A DNA stretch of 64,000 nt from Sphingobacterium sp. GVS05A (GTDB lineage: Bacteria; Bacteroidota; Bacteroidia; Sphingobacteriales; Sphingobacteriaceae), in assembly GCF_019969845.1 (NCBI RefSeq), contig NZ_JAHXYR010000007.1, positions 248,001 through 312,000 on the forward strand, written 5' to 3'. The notes under the pieces are model-generated. The model ran no database searches. It saw only the letters and a program-made list of their open reading frames with translations, and was not told the origin of the DNA. A program made the position numbers and the translations under genes. Below are positions 50,665 to 60,124 of the stretch, one piece after another (the first letter of the stretch is position 1; each line of letters begins with the position of its first letter).

Positions 50665-51578
50665 TATCGTCCAAATTCTTTGAATTGGCTATCAATTATT
50701 TCCAAAGATTTCAAAAATGTTGTTGGTACATAGCCCAGTTCATTTTCGGATTTACTAAGATCAAAACCTGTCTGGCGCGGCCTGTTATCCGCTTGTCCAA
50801 TACTCGCTGCGCTAATTTCTGAAATCAATGTTTTGTCCAGTTTCCAATAATCTGCGATTTTATAAACCGCCTCATTGATGGACATCAGCTCTGCTCCAGA
50901 GATATGAAATATTCCCTGAGCTTGTCGTTCAATAGCCAATTGACAAGCATGCGCTAAATCATCTACAAAGGTAGGCATTCTCCATTGGTCATTAACCACT
51001 TTTATAGCTTCTTTTTGGGAGAGCTTTGCCTTTGCCCAAAGGACTAGATTGGAACGATTCGGATCTCCGTTGATACCGTAGACCAAAATTGTACGTAAGA
51101 TCGCATAATGACAGGAAGACTGTGCCAGTACTCGCTCAGAGGCATATTTGCTTTTACCATACTCACTTTGTGGGTTGGGTGCGTCCAGTTCATTATAGGC
51201 CGTGCCTTTTTTGCCATCAAAGACAAAATCAGTCGAGAGATGGATTAACTGTGTCTTATTTTTTTCGCAGTAACTTGCTAGTGTTTGTACCAGATCTACA
51301 TTGATCAGCTGGCAGGCCGCTTTATCAGCCTCACATGCTTCCACACTGGTCATTGCAGCGGTGTGTATAATCGCATCAAAAATATGGTTGGATAAAAAAT
51401 CCGCTAATAGGATCTGATCCAACAAGTCAACTTGATAGAAAATATATCCCGCTTGATTCGGGTTTCTATTCGGGCCTTTTGAAATGGCTGTAACCTCATA
51501 AAGATTATTTCCAGCAAGTAGGTCGACGACCTTCTGACCCAAAAAGCCATTGGATCCTGTGACAAGAATTTTTTTCAT
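50664..51578 (-). CDS. RmlD-like NAD(P)-dependent sugar/4-keto reductase (extended SDR)
   Basis: The 304-residue protein has the Rossmann motif GSNGFLG (residues 8-14), HTAAMTSVEACE, LSTDFVFDGKKG and the catalytic YGKSKYASE (YxxxK), which is the RmlD/dTDP-4-dehydrorhamnose reductase pattern. It would reduce a nucleotide-activated keto sugar or a related substrate. No rhamnose biosynthesis neighbours are present, so dTDP-4-dehydrorhamnose as the substrate is unproven. It overlaps the thioesterase gene by one base. Confidence 0.82.
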   Translation of the reverse strand: MKKILVTGSNGFLGQKVVDLLAGNNLYEVTAISKGPNRNPNQAGYIFYQVDLLDQILLADFLSNHIFDAIIHTAAMTSVEACEADKAACQLINVDLVQTLASYCEKNKTQLIHLSTDFVFDGKKGTAYNELDAPNPQSEYGKSKYASERVLAQSSCHYAILRTILVYGINGDPNRSNLVLWAKAKLSQKEAIKVVNDQWRMPTFVDDLAHACQLAIERQAQGIFHISGAELMSINEAVYKIADYWKLDKTLISEISAASIGQADNRPRQTGFDLSKSENELGYVPTTFLKSLEIIDSQFKEFGR

Positions 51579-51707
51579 CCGTATACTTATTTTTTTATCT
51601 GTGTTTTAATCTCGTGGGTATCTAAAGTACCTTAATAAATCCGCTCTCGTTTGCCCTCGAGCCTAGGCCATATTTTGAAAAATCATCTACGGTTTATTTT
51701 ATCCGTT

Positions 51708-52652
51708 TTAGTTGGTCCAGATAAAGTCCATTTTATTCGACTGTTTCATGATATTCTCGATCACCGATTTCTCTAAATCCAAAATAGATTTTAATGAATT
51801 GTAGTCGATCTTGTCTGCATCATCCGTGGGCATATGATAGTCGGGGTGTCCGCCAGTATGGAAGAATAATACTGGAATATTCTTTTTGTAGAATGAAGTC
51901 TGATCCGACCCGCCGTTACCATCTTTGCTTAAATTGAACTTGATAGGTGCTTGGACGTCTTTGAAAACAGTCGGCCATTGACTGCTTGTTCCATATCCAA
52001 TGACGGCAAGACCATTGTCCGGATTGTAGCGGCCGATCATATCCATGTTAAGCATTGCCGTAATTTTTTCCAGCGGTAGAGTAGGGTGCTCGGTAAAATA
52101 TTTGGAGCCAACCAATCCCAGTTCCTCGGCACCAAAGGCTATAAATAATAGATTGTAAGGTTCTTTTTCTTTATTGGTGCTAAAATAACGGGCGAGTTCC
52201 AATAAACCTGCAGTACCCGAAGCATTGTCGTCAGCACCATTGTGGATTTTACCAACACCTAGCGAGTCTTTTGAGCTACCTTGGCGACCTGTTCCCAAGT
52301 GATCGTAATGCGCACCTATCACAACTGTCAGCACTGCTCCATTATCGATAAAACCAATAATATTGTCAGCATTGCGAATACTGTCAGCTACCTTTACCTT
52401 CCATACCTTTGCTTTGAAAGATTGGCGATAGCCTTTTTCGCCCTTGGGTTGTAATTTATATTTTTTAAACTCCTTTTCGATATAGTCAGCTACTTTGAAC
52501 GCTTCTTTACTACCTGTTCCGCGACCTTGCATTTTGTCATCCGCCAGGTAGTAGATATGTTTTTTTAGATTCGGGATTTCAATTTGTTGTGCTTGTGCCA
52601 TTTTTGTCACAAAAAGTGCGCAGACGATTAGGAATAAGTTTATGTTTTTCAT
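51708..52652 (-). CDS. M28 family metallopeptidase
   Basis: The 314-residue protein has a signal peptide (MKNINLFLIVCALFVTKMAQ) and the M28 zinc-binding residues in GAHYDHLGT, NGADDNASGTAG, GAEELGLVGS and a late HMPTDDADKID. It is a secreted or periplasmic aminopeptidase that releases N-terminal amino acids. It is a single gene with a terminator downstream of its neighbour. The substrate range is unknown. Confidence 0.9.
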   Translation of the reverse strand: MKNINLFLIVCALFVTKMAQAQQIEIPNLKKHIYYLADDKMQGRGTGSKEAFKVADYIEKEFKKYKLQPKGEKGYRQSFKAKVWKVKVADSIRNADNIIGFIDNGAVLTVVIGAHYDHLGTGRQGSSKDSLGVGKIHNGADDNASGTAGLLELARYFSTNKEKEPYNLLFIAFGAEELGLVGSKYFTEHPTLPLEKITAMLNMDMIGRYNPDNGLAVIGYGTSSQWPTVFKDVQAPIKFNLSKDGNGGSDQTSFYKKNIPVLFFHTGGHPDYHMPTDDADKIDYNSLKSILDLEKSVIENIMKQSNKMDFIWTN

Positions 52653-52744
52653 TTTTTGGTATTTAGTATGGAGACCGTCATAACCTATATGACCAGATTG
52701 CTTGATAATCGGATTACAATCCCCGTTTTTAACGTTTTAAAAGA

Positions 52745-52769
52745 AAAGCCTTGTGATTAACAAGGCTTT
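52745..52769 (-). terminator. Intrinsic terminator after lspA
   Basis: AAAGCCTTG / CAAGGCTTT, a perfect 9-bp stem with a 7-base loop, 14 bases after the lspA stop. Confidence 0.8.
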
Positions 52770-52782
52770 GTAAGATATTTCG

Positions 52783-53433
52783 TTAATCTTCAACGATTTC
52801 ACTATGGATACTCGATTTCTCTTCTTTTTCCGTTTTGAAATACCGTTTTTGGAATAATAGTATCAGCACGACACCCACTGAAATAGCTGAGTCCGCAATG
52901 TTGAATACAGGTCGGAAGAATAGAAACTCTTCACCACCCCAAAAAGGTACCCAAGTAGGGAAAGTACCTTCAATTAAAGGAAAATAAAGCATGTCAACGA
53001 CCTTTCCATGCAGGAAGGATGAATATCCTCCACCCGCCGGAAATAAAGATGCTTTTTCGTAAAAGGTACTGTCACTGAAGATTACACCATAGAATGCTGA
53101 ATCAATGATATTTCCCAAAGCACCGGCAAGAATCAGGGCTACATTTAATATAAAGCCACGGTTGTATTTATTCTTGATCATGTAATGTAGACCATACCCG
53201 ATACCGGCTACGGCCAGTATCCGAAACACGGTCAGGAACAATTTCCCGTAATCACCACCAAATTCCATTCCGTAGGCCATCCCATTGTTTTCAATAAAAT
53301 GGATTTGGAAGAATTTACCTAATATGTGGTGACTTTGTCCAATTGTCATAGAGAGCTTGACCCATATTTTTGACAATTGGTCTATTAAAAGAATCGCGAC
53401 AATTAGTGCGACTGGTTTCGTATACCCCTTCAT
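52783..53433 (-). CDS. lspA: Lipoprotein signal peptidase (signal peptidase II)
   Basis: The start at 53433 (MKGYTKPVALIVAILLIDQL) is preferred because a longer GTG frame would begin inside the terminator hairpin at 53446. The 216-residue protein has about four membrane segments, NNGMAYG and the catalytic aspartates in GNIIDSAFYG and FNIADSAIS. It removes signal peptides from prolipoproteins in the inner membrane. It is longer than the enteric enzyme because of a loop (SDSTFYEKASLFPAGGGYSS) between the catalytic motifs, which is common in Bacteroidota. It follows dksA and ileS. Confidence 0.93.
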   Translation of the reverse strand: MKGYTKPVALIVAILLIDQLSKIWVKLSMTIGQSHHILGKFFQIHFIENNGMAYGMEFGGDYGKLFLTVFRILAVAGIGYGLHYMIKNKYNRGFILNVALILAGALGNIIDSAFYGVIFSDSTFYEKASLFPAGGGYSSFLHGKVVDMLYFPLIEGTFPTWVPFWGGEEFLFFRPVFNIADSAISVGVVLILLFQKRYFKTEKEEKSSIHSEIVED

Positions 53434-53445
53434 TGTGCTATAAAA

Positions 53446-53471
53446 ATGGTCTTTGCCCACGCAAAGACCAT
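53446..53471 (-). terminator. Hairpin between dksA-like gene and lspA
   Basis: ATGGTCTTTG / CAAAGACCAT, a perfect 10-bp stem with a 6-base loop, followed on the minus strand by TTTTTATAG. It partly ends the ileS-dksA transcript ahead of lspA. Confidence 0.7.
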
Positions 53472-53487
53472 ATATTTTTGCCTAAAA

Positions 53488-53874
53488 TTAATATTGTTTG
53501 TTTTTCGCTTCGATGCTCAACGTCGTGTGCGGAACAGCTTTCAAGCGCTCTTTTTGGATCAGTTTTCCGGTTTCTCTACAGATACCATATGTTTTGTTCT
53601 CGATGCGCACCAACGCTGCTTCCAGGTTGTCGATAAACTTCTTTTGACGTGCAGCCAATTGGTTGGTTTGTTCCTTCTCCAAAGTTGCAGAGCCATCTTC
53701 TAAGGTCTTGTATGTACCCGCAGTATCGTCTGTACCATTCGCATTGCTGTTATTGAGCGTTGCGGTCAACGAGGAAAGCTCTTCTTTTGCTATTCTAAGC
53801 TTGTCCAAGATAATATCTTTGAATTCTTGTAATTCTGAATCGCTATAGCGTGTTTTCTCGTTGTTGTTTGCCAT
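53488..53874 (-). CDS. TraR/DksA-like regulator
   Basis: The 128-residue protein has a coiled-coil N-terminus (about 10-90, EFKDIILDKLRIAKEELSSL) and a C-terminal segment YGICRETGKLIQKERLKAVP. In the enteric DksA zinc finger four Cys are present; here only the first is kept, so zinc is probably not bound in that way. DksA-type proteins modulate RNA polymerase with (p)ppGpp. It starts 3 bases after the ileS stop and ends before the hairpin at 53446. Confidence 0.85.
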   Translation of the reverse strand: MANNNEKTRYSDSELQEFKDIILDKLRIAKEELSSLTATLNNSNANGTDDTAGTYKTLEDGSATLEKEQTNQLAARQKKFIDNLEAALVRIENKTYGICRETGKLIQKERLKAVPHTTLSIEAKNKQY

Positions 53875-53877
53875 AAT

Positions 53878-56800
53878 TTAATTTTTTTGGATTAATGCCT
53901 TAAGTTCTTTGCCATCGATCTCGATGGTCTCTCCTTCAGTTAATGAATCTTCAAATACCAATGAATCGGCTAGAATTTCGGTGCAAATATAAGATAAATT
54001 TTCTTTCGCTGCATTGACTACTTCTGAGGCTGCTGTTAACTTTACGTTAATTCTGTCAGTCACTTCAAGTCCTTTTTCCTTCCGTAAATTTTGTAGACGG
54101 TTGATCAATTCTCTTGATAAACCTTCCTTCTTCAATTCTTCGGTAATATGAACATCCAATGCTACGGTCAATTTGCCCAAATTTGCAACTTGCCATCCCT
54201 CCACATCCTCTGCTATTATCTCTACATCGCTCAATAGAATAGTATATGGTGTACCCGTTAAGGCCAATTCACCTGCTGATTCCAATGTACTGATTTGATC
54301 TATAGTCAACGATTGGATAGATGAAGAAACTAACTTCATATCCTTACCAACTTTCGCGCCAAGAGCTTTGAAGTTTGGTTTTATTTTTTTCTTGATTATA
54401 CCAGTTGTATCCGTAATAAACTCAATATCTTTGATATTGGTTTCCGAAAGTATCAAATCTTTTACTTTTTCTACCTTCTCCTGAAAAGCACTGTCCAATA
54501 CAGGAACGAGGATTTTGTTTAATGGCTGACGCACATTGATCGACGTTTTCTTACGTAGTGAAAGTGTCAACGACGAAATATCCTGCGCCAGGGCCATACG
54601 TTCTTCCAGATCTTTATCCACTAGTTTTTCGTCGTATACCGGAAAGTTGGCTAAGTGAACTGACTCCACTTGTTCCTTATTGGTCGCAGTATTCAAATCC
54701 AGGAATAGTCTATCCGAGAAGAATGGCGATATTGGTGACATTAATTTCGCAATGGTATCCAGACAAGTGTATAATGTCTGATATGCAGAAATCTTATCTT
54801 CGGTATATTCTCCTTTCCAGAAACGACGACGGCACAAACGAACGTACCAGTTACTCAAGTGTTCGTCCACAAAGTTTTGGATTGCACGTGCGGCTTTCGT
54901 CGGTTCGTAATCCGCCAGATATTCATCCACTTCTTTCGTTAGTGAATTTAGTAACGAGATAATCCAGCGGTCAATTTCAGGACGGTTTTCCAATGCAATA
55001 TCTGGTTCCGCATAGGAGAACTTATCAATGTTGGCATAAAGTGCAAAAAATGCATAGGTATTGTATAGCGTACCGAAGAACTTACGGCGTACCTCATCCA
55101 ATCCTTCCATGTTGAACTTTAAGTTGTCCCAAGGAGCAGCATTGCTGATCATATACCAACGAGTAGCATCAGCACTATATTGATCGATCGTCGAGAAAGG
55201 ATCAACGCCATTGCCTAAGCGTTTGGACATCTTATTTCCGTTTTTATCCAATACCAATCCATTGGAAACAACGTTTTTGAAAGAGACCGATTTATACATC
55301 ATCGTGGAGATCGCATGTAGCGTAAAGAACCATCCACGAGTCTGATCAACTCCTTCCGCAATGAAGTCTGCAGGGTATGCATGATTGAATCCCTCTTTAA
55401 ATGGAAACTCTTCACCTTTTGCTAGTTTCTCATGATCCAATCCCCATTGTGCATAAGGCATTGCTCCCGAATCGAACCATACGTCAATTAAATCAGGCTC
55501 ACGGAATAATTTTTGACCAGCGTCAGAAACAAGAACGATGTCGTCAACATATGGACGGTGTAAATCCAGTTTTTCTGTGTCAAATTTGTCTAGATAGGCT
55601 TGGTTTTTCGCTTTTTCATCTGCCGATAAAACATCTGAAGTCAGGGAAGCCTCTAACAAAGACTTTAATTCAGGTAGCGAACCGATACAAACCTCTTCAT
55701 TCTCATCTTCTGAACGCCAGATCGGAAGTGGTGTTCCCCAGTAACGAGAACGGGAAAGGTTCCAATCAACGAGGTTTTCCAACCAGTTTCCAAAGCGTCC
55801 TGTTCCAGTTGCTTCAGGTTTCCAGTTGATTGTTTTGTTTAACGCTACCAAATCCTCCTTTACCGCAGTAGTACGGATAAACCAGCTATCCAATGGATAG
55901 TATAAAACCGGCTTGTCTGTACGCCAACAGTGTGGGTAGGTGTGCTCGTATTTTTTTACATCAAATGCTTTATTGTCCTCTTTTAGTTTGATCGAGATCA
56001 AGACGTCAGTAGGTTTGAAATCTTCTTTCGCACGCTCTTCTGCACTGTAGTATTCCTCTTTTACAAATCGTCCTGCAAAATCGGTGATTTCATTCACGAA
56101 ACGACCTGTACGGTCTACCGTAGGAACATCTTTCCCATTTTCGTCTTTGACCAAAATACCCGGTACACCGTGTTCTTTTGCTACACGAAAGTCATCTGCA
56201 CCATAGGTCGGCGCAGCATGCACGATACCTGTACCATCTTCAGTGGTCACAAAGTCACCAGGGATTACACGGAAAGCATTCTCTTGTAAATCTTCATTGG
56301 TGATATAAGGCAACAATTGTTCATAACGCAAGCCTACAAGCTCTTCGCCTACAAATTCTGTTGCAAGTTCCCAAGGGATAACTTTATCACCCAACTTGTA
56401 GTCTTGGAAAGAGGCATCTTGCCCCTCTGCTTTAAAATGCTTGCTGATCAGATCTTTTGCCAATACAACAGATACCGGTGCACCTGTATATTTATTGAAA
56501 GTTCTGATTTTGACATAGTTTATTTTTTTGCCAACAACCAGAGCTGTATTGGACGGTAAGGTCCAGGGCGTAGTTGTCCAGGCGATAAATGCAACATCTT
56601 CGGCTTCATCGTCCACTAATTTTTCAATCGCTGGATGGAGCTGGCTTTTGATCAATCTAAATTCAGCAACAATTGTTGTATCCTTCACATCTTTATACGT
56701 GCCTGGTTGATTAAGCTCATGTGAACTCAAACCTGTACCTGCAGCAGGTGAATAAGGTTGAATGGTGTAACCTTTATACAATAAGCCCTTTTTATAGAGC

Positions 56801-57291
56801 TCTTTTAACAAATACCATAACGTTTCGATGTATTCGTTTTTATACGTGATGTAAGGATGCTCAAGATCGACCCAATAACCCATCTTGTTGGTTAAGTCAT
56901 TCCATACATCGGTATATTTCATTACTTCCTTGCGGCAAGCGTCATTATATTCTTCTACGGTAATCTTTTTGCCGATATCCTCTTTAGTTATACCAAGAGC
57001 TTTCTCGACAGCAAGTTCAATTGGAAGACCATGGGTATCCCAGCCTCCTTTTCGTTTTACCTGGTAGCCTTTCAATGTCTTGTAGCGACAGAAAATATCC
57101 TTAATCGTACGGGCCATCACGTGATGGATTCCAGGCATTCCATTTGCAGAAGGTGGCCCCTCAAAAAATGTATATGACTTGCTCTCAGGGCGATTATTGA
57201 TACTTTTTTCGAATATTTTTTCCTGTTCCCAACGGGTCAAAATCTCTTTACCAATCTCCGGTAAATTTAACTGCTTATATTCTTTGTACAT
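53878..57291 (-). CDS. ileS: Isoleucyl-tRNA synthetase
   Basis: The 1137-residue class I synthetase has the HIGH-type motif GIHHVMART in EGPPSANGMPG context, a CP1 editing domain with TTPWTLPSNTA, and the KMSKRLGNGVDPF motif near residue 690. The length and N-terminal arrangement fit the IleRS type found in Bacteroidota and some other bacteria. It charges tRNA-Ile. It heads the ileS-dksA-lspA run. Confidence 0.97.
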   Translation of the reverse strand: MYKEYKQLNLPEIGKEILTRWEQEKIFEKSINNRPESKSYTFFEGPPSANGMPGIHHVMARTIKDIFCRYKTLKGYQVKRKGGWDTHGLPIELAVEKALGITKEDIGKKITVEEYNDACRKEVMKYTDVWNDLTNKMGYWVDLEHPYITYKNEYIETLWYLLKELYKKGLLYKGYTIQPYSPAAGTGLSSHELNQPGTYKDVKDTTIVAEFRLIKSQLHPAIEKLVDDEAEDVAFIAWTTTPWTLPSNTALVVGKKINYVKIRTFNKYTGAPVSVVLAKDLISKHFKAEGQDASFQDYKLGDKVIPWELATEFVGEELVGLRYEQLLPYITNEDLQENAFRVIPGDFVTTEDGTGIVHAAPTYGADDFRVAKEHGVPGILVKDENGKDVPTVDRTGRFVNEITDFAGRFVKEEYYSAEERAKEDFKPTDVLISIKLKEDNKAFDVKKYEHTYPHCWRTDKPVLYYPLDSWFIRTTAVKEDLVALNKTINWKPEATGTGRFGNWLENLVDWNLSRSRYWGTPLPIWRSEDENEEVCIGSLPELKSLLEASLTSDVLSADEKAKNQAYLDKFDTEKLDLHRPYVDDIVLVSDAGQKLFREPDLIDVWFDSGAMPYAQWGLDHEKLAKGEEFPFKEGFNHAYPADFIAEGVDQTRGWFFTLHAISTMMYKSVSFKNVVSNGLVLDKNGNKMSKRLGNGVDPFSTIDQYSADATRWYMISNAAPWDNLKFNMEGLDEVRRKFFGTLYNTYAFFALYANIDKFSYAEPDIALENRPEIDRWIISLLNSLTKEVDEYLADYEPTKAARAIQNFVDEHLSNWYVRLCRRRFWKGEYTEDKISAYQTLYTCLDTIAKLMSPISPFFSDRLFLDLNTATNKEQVESVHLANFPVYDEKLVDKDLEERMALAQDISSLTLSLRKKTSINVRQPLNKILVPVLDSAFQEKVEKVKDLILSETNIKDIEFITDTTGIIKKKIKPNFKALGAKVGKDMKLVSSSIQSLTIDQISTLESAGELALTGTPYTILLSDVEIIAEDVEGWQVANLGKLTVALDVHITEELKKEGLSRELINRLQNLRKEKGLEVTDRINVKLTAASEVVNAAKENLSYICTEILADSLVFEDSLTEGETIEIDGKELKALIQKN

Positions 57292-57573
57292 CAGACTGTT
57301 GTATGCTTCTTTTCTAAAGGTCGCTAATTTAGTGAATTATGATGGAAAAAGAAAGAGGGCTTTGTTGCTGTAGTATCATTATATGATGGGCAAAATATTT
57401 TTGAAAATCCCCGTCACTTTCAATGATCAACGATTACACGATCATGGTGGCGGATGAAGTCGATCTGAAAGTTAGGAGTTAGGGCGATCGTAGCAGGAAT
57501 AAGTGGAATAAAGGGCGGTTGAATTTTCCGAAACAGCTGATCAGGTTTGCTGTTACGAAGGGCTAATACAAAA
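57292..57573. other. Intergenic region without a recognised gene
   Basis: About 280 bases upstream of ileS hold no convincing frame or repeat. Only a terminator for the HesB gene lies next to it. Confidence 0.4.
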
Positions 57574-57598
57574 AAGGGATTGCTATCCGCAATCCCTT
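57574..57598 (-). terminator. Intrinsic terminator of the HesB/IscA gene
   Basis: AAGGGATTGC / GCAATCCCTT, a perfect 10-bp stem with a 5-base loop about 30 bases after the stop. Confidence 0.78.
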
Positions 57599-57626
57599 AT
57601 TCATTCGAATATGTGTAAATTTCAAC

Positions 57627-57977
57627 TTATGCTGAAAAACTACTTCCACAACCACAAGTACTGCTTGCATTTGGATTATTGAAAGTAAAACCTCTTGCGT
57701 CAAGTCCTGATTTGAAGTCAATTTCCATGCCTGCAAGGTATAAGCCATGTGCTTTGTTCATAAAAATGCGGATTCCTTCAATTTCGTACTCGCTGTCTCC
57801 ATCTTTTTTCTGGTCAAAACCAAGGATATAACTCATACCTGAACAACCACCACCTTCTACACCGACACGTAAACCAAAATCTTCAGAAATTTCTTGCTGA
57901 TCTTTTAATTTATTGAGTTCCTTGATTGCCCCTTGCGTTAAGGTAACAGGAGCAATTGCTGTATGTTCTGTGCTCAT
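57627..57977 (-). CDS. HesB/IscA-type iron-sulfur cluster assembly protein
   Basis: The 116-residue protein has the three conserved ligands Cys45 (GGGCSGMSY) and Cys108/Cys110 (STCGCGSSF) of the A-type carrier family. It delivers iron-sulfur clusters to target enzymes. The 45-residue distance and C-terminal CGCG match SufA/ErpA-like members. It is a single gene with its own promoter box and terminator. Confidence 0.92.
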   Translation of the reverse strand: MSTEHTAIAPVTLTQGAIKELNKLKDQQEISEDFGLRVGVEGGGCSGMSYILGFDQKKDGDSEYEIEGIRIFMNKAHGLYLAGMEIDFKSGLDARGFTFNNPNASSTCGCGSSFSA

Positions 57978-58005
57978 TTTAATAATGTTTTAGCCTATTC
58001 TTTAG

Positions 58006-58013
58006 CAAAAATA
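58006..58013 (-). promoter_or_regulatory. -7 box of the HesB/IscA gene
   Basis: TATTTTTG matches TAnnTTTG and lies 29 bases before the ATG at 57977. The nearest TTTG is 14 bases upstream, shorter than usual. Confidence 0.4.
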
Positions 58014-58180
58014 CATATTTTTAATCGCAAATCGCCCGCCATAGATTTTTTGACATTTACAAAACATTCGATTTCTATTGGATTGGGTGACTCCAATTAG
58101 GAGTTAAACGGAGGCTCCGTTAATTAGCTAATTCGCATAAATAAGCCCATTTTTCTAAGAACATTTAATAAAATATGGCT

Positions 58181-58216
58181 TTTTGTCGATATTCTTTATG
58201 GAATATGCTATCTTTG
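58181..58216 (+). promoter_or_regulatory. Promoter of glyA
   Basis: TATCTTTG (58209-58216) matches TAnnTTTG exactly, with TTTTG (58181-58185) 23 bases upstream. The leader would be about 40 bases. Confidence 0.5.
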
Positions 58217-58262
58217 AGGCATTAAAATAAAAACAAAATTTACTTTACAACATTTAAAAACA

Positions 58263-59534
58263 ATGGAAAGAGATCAAGCCATTTTTAATTTAATAGCTGA
58301 TGAGCTGAAACGCCAAGAAGAAGGTATTGAATTAATTGCTTCGGAAAACTTTGTTTCAAAACAAGTGATGGAAGCTGCTGGTTCAGTGTTGACAAATAAA
58401 TATGCAGAAGGCCTCCCAGGAAAACGTTACTATGGAGGTTGTGAAGTTGTGGATGAAATTGAAACCATCGCAATTGATCGCGCAAAGCAATTATTTGGCG
58501 CAGAATGGGTAAATGTTCAACCTCACTCTGGAGCACAGGCAAATGCGGCTGTTTTTTTGGCGACAATCAAACCTGGAGACAAAATTTTAGGTCTTGATTT
58601 ATCTCATGGTGGACACTTGACTCACGGATCACCGGCAAACCTTTCTGGTAAGATCTATCAACCATTATTTTACGGTGTAAAAGAAGATACAGGTCTGATT
58701 GACTACGAACAGTTGGAAGAAACGGCACTTCGTGAAAAACCAAAAATGATTATCTGCGGTGCGTCAGCTTATTCCCGTGACTGGGACTATGCCCGTATCC
58801 GTAAAGTTGCTGATGAAATCGGTGCGATTGTTTTGGCTGATATTTCTCATCCTGCAGGTTTGATCGCTCGTGGTTTATTGAATGATCCACTTCCTCATTG
58901 TCATATCGTTACAACTACAACACACAAGACCCTACGCGGTCCACGTGGTGGTATGATTATGGTTGGTAAGGATTTTGAAAACCCTTGGGGTATCAAAACG
59001 CCTAAAGGTGAAATTCGTACGATAACTCAGTTGTTGGATCTAGCTGTTTTCCCAGGCACGCAAGGTGGTCCTTTGGAACATACAATTGCTGCAAAAGCAA
59101 TTGCTTACGGAGAGGCTTTATCAGACGAGTATATGGAGTATATCGTTCAGGTGAAGAAAAATGCAGCTGCATTGGCACAGTTCTTCGTTGAGCGAGATTA
59201 TAAGATTATCTCTGGTGGTACAGATAACCATTTGATGTTGGTTGATCTACGTAACAAGGATATTTCTGGTAAAGAAGCTGAGGCCGTATTAGGTAAAGCA
59301 GGTATCACAACCAATAAAAATATGGTTCCTTTTGATACACGTTCTCCTTTTGTAACTTCAGGTGTACGTTTCGGTACTGCCGCAATCACTACTCGTGGTA
59401 TCAAAGAAAATGATATTATTCAAATCGGAGAGTTAATTGATGAGGCATTGAAAAATGCATCCAATGATGCTGAATTGGATAAGATCCATGGTAAAGTGAA
59501 AGCCATGATGGCCGAATTCCCGTTGTATAAATAA
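58263..59534 (+). CDS. glyA: Serine hydroxymethyltransferase
   Basis: The 423-residue PLP enzyme has the Schiff-base Lys222 in VTTTTHKTLRGPRGG, the substrate-binding ASENFVS and GANAQPHSGAQAN-type segment (NVQPHSGAQANAAVF). It converts serine and tetrahydrofolate to glycine and methylene-tetrahydrofolate. The length and motifs are normal. It is a single-gene unit with a promoter and a terminator. Confidence 0.97.
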   Translation: MERDQAIFNLIADELKRQEEGIELIASENFVSKQVMEAAGSVLTNKYAEGLPGKRYYGGCEVVDEIETIAIDRAKQLFGAEWVNVQPHSGAQANAAVFLATIKPGDKILGLDLSHGGHLTHGSPANLSGKIYQPLFYGVKEDTGLIDYEQLEETALREKPKMIICGASAYSRDWDYARIRKVADEIGAIVLADISHPAGLIARGLLNDPLPHCHIVTTTTHKTLRGPRGGMIMVGKDFENPWGIKTPKGEIRTITQLLDLAVFPGTQGGPLEHTIAAKAIAYGEALSDEYMEYIVQVKKNAAALAQFFVERDYKIISGGTDNHLMLVDLRNKDISGKEAEAVLGKAGITTNKNMVPFDTRSPFVTSGVRFGTAAITTRGIKENDIIQIGELIDEALKNASNDAELDKIHGKVKAMMAEFPLYK

Positions 59535-59554
59535 GACAAGTCTTTATCATATAG

Positions 59555-59590
59555 AAAAGCAGAATCATCTTAGGGTGATTCCGCTTTTTT
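59555..59590 (+). terminator. Intrinsic terminator of glyA
   Basis: AAAAGC-A-GAATCA pairs with TGATTC-C-GCTTTT around a TCTTAGGG-like loop, followed by a T run, 20 bases past the glyA stop. Confidence 0.75.
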
Positions 59591-60124
59591 CGTTTTTGAT
59601 CTTATACGACACCCACCGTGTACTTGCTCTGCCACATGCGAGCTAATGCATTTGTTTTTTAAGTTTTATGCTCCGTATCTGCTATGAAGTAAGGCCGTAC
59701 TATCTTGCGGGCAACTGTATACCAACCTTTTAATTAAAAGGTATTTTATCCTAATATAATAGGGGATTAATAGGTACTTTATACGCTTTTATCCGAATGA
59801 AGTCCGGGCAAGGTCCGAATGAGGTCCCTATAAAGTCCCTGTTAGTTACGAATTTGGATCACAGTTAATCAACGCGCAAATTGAGTCAGGCTTGAGTATT
59901 TTGTCAGGAGCTTTTTTTGTTAAGGGGCGGAGTTTTTACCTTTCTAAATGTTAAAAAGTCTTAAATTGAAATGTAATAATTTGATTACTCAATAATTTTA
60001 CGGTACTTTGAAATACTATTAATTGATTGTTTTACAATAAGAAAGGAACACTATACGCTAAACATTTACATTTTACAACAGAACTGATAATTTATTTGCG
60101 AACTGCTAAAAAAGTAAGTGACGT
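59591..60124. other. Intergenic region of about 530 bases with an 11-base repeat
   Basis: No gene is visible. The only structured element is the five-unit 11-base repeat at 59788-59842. The last 150 bases form the AT-rich leader of the sigma factor gene. Confidence 0.45.
59788..59842 (+). repeat. Five near-tandem 11-base units (consensus RARGTCCnnnT)
   Basis: Units in order are TTTATCCGAAT, GAAGTCCGGGC, AAGGTCCGAAT, GAGGTCCCTAT and AAAGTCCCTGT, without gaps. The TCC core recurs every 11 bases, about one helical turn, so a protein could bind on one face. Similar short repeats occur in Sphingobacteriaceae intergenic DNA, but no function is known. Confidence 0.6.

Noticed and set aside
53434..53460. 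Longer lspA start with GTG at 53460
   Set aside because: It would start within the terminator hairpin at 53446-53471, and the ATG at 53433 gives a standard LspA N-terminus.
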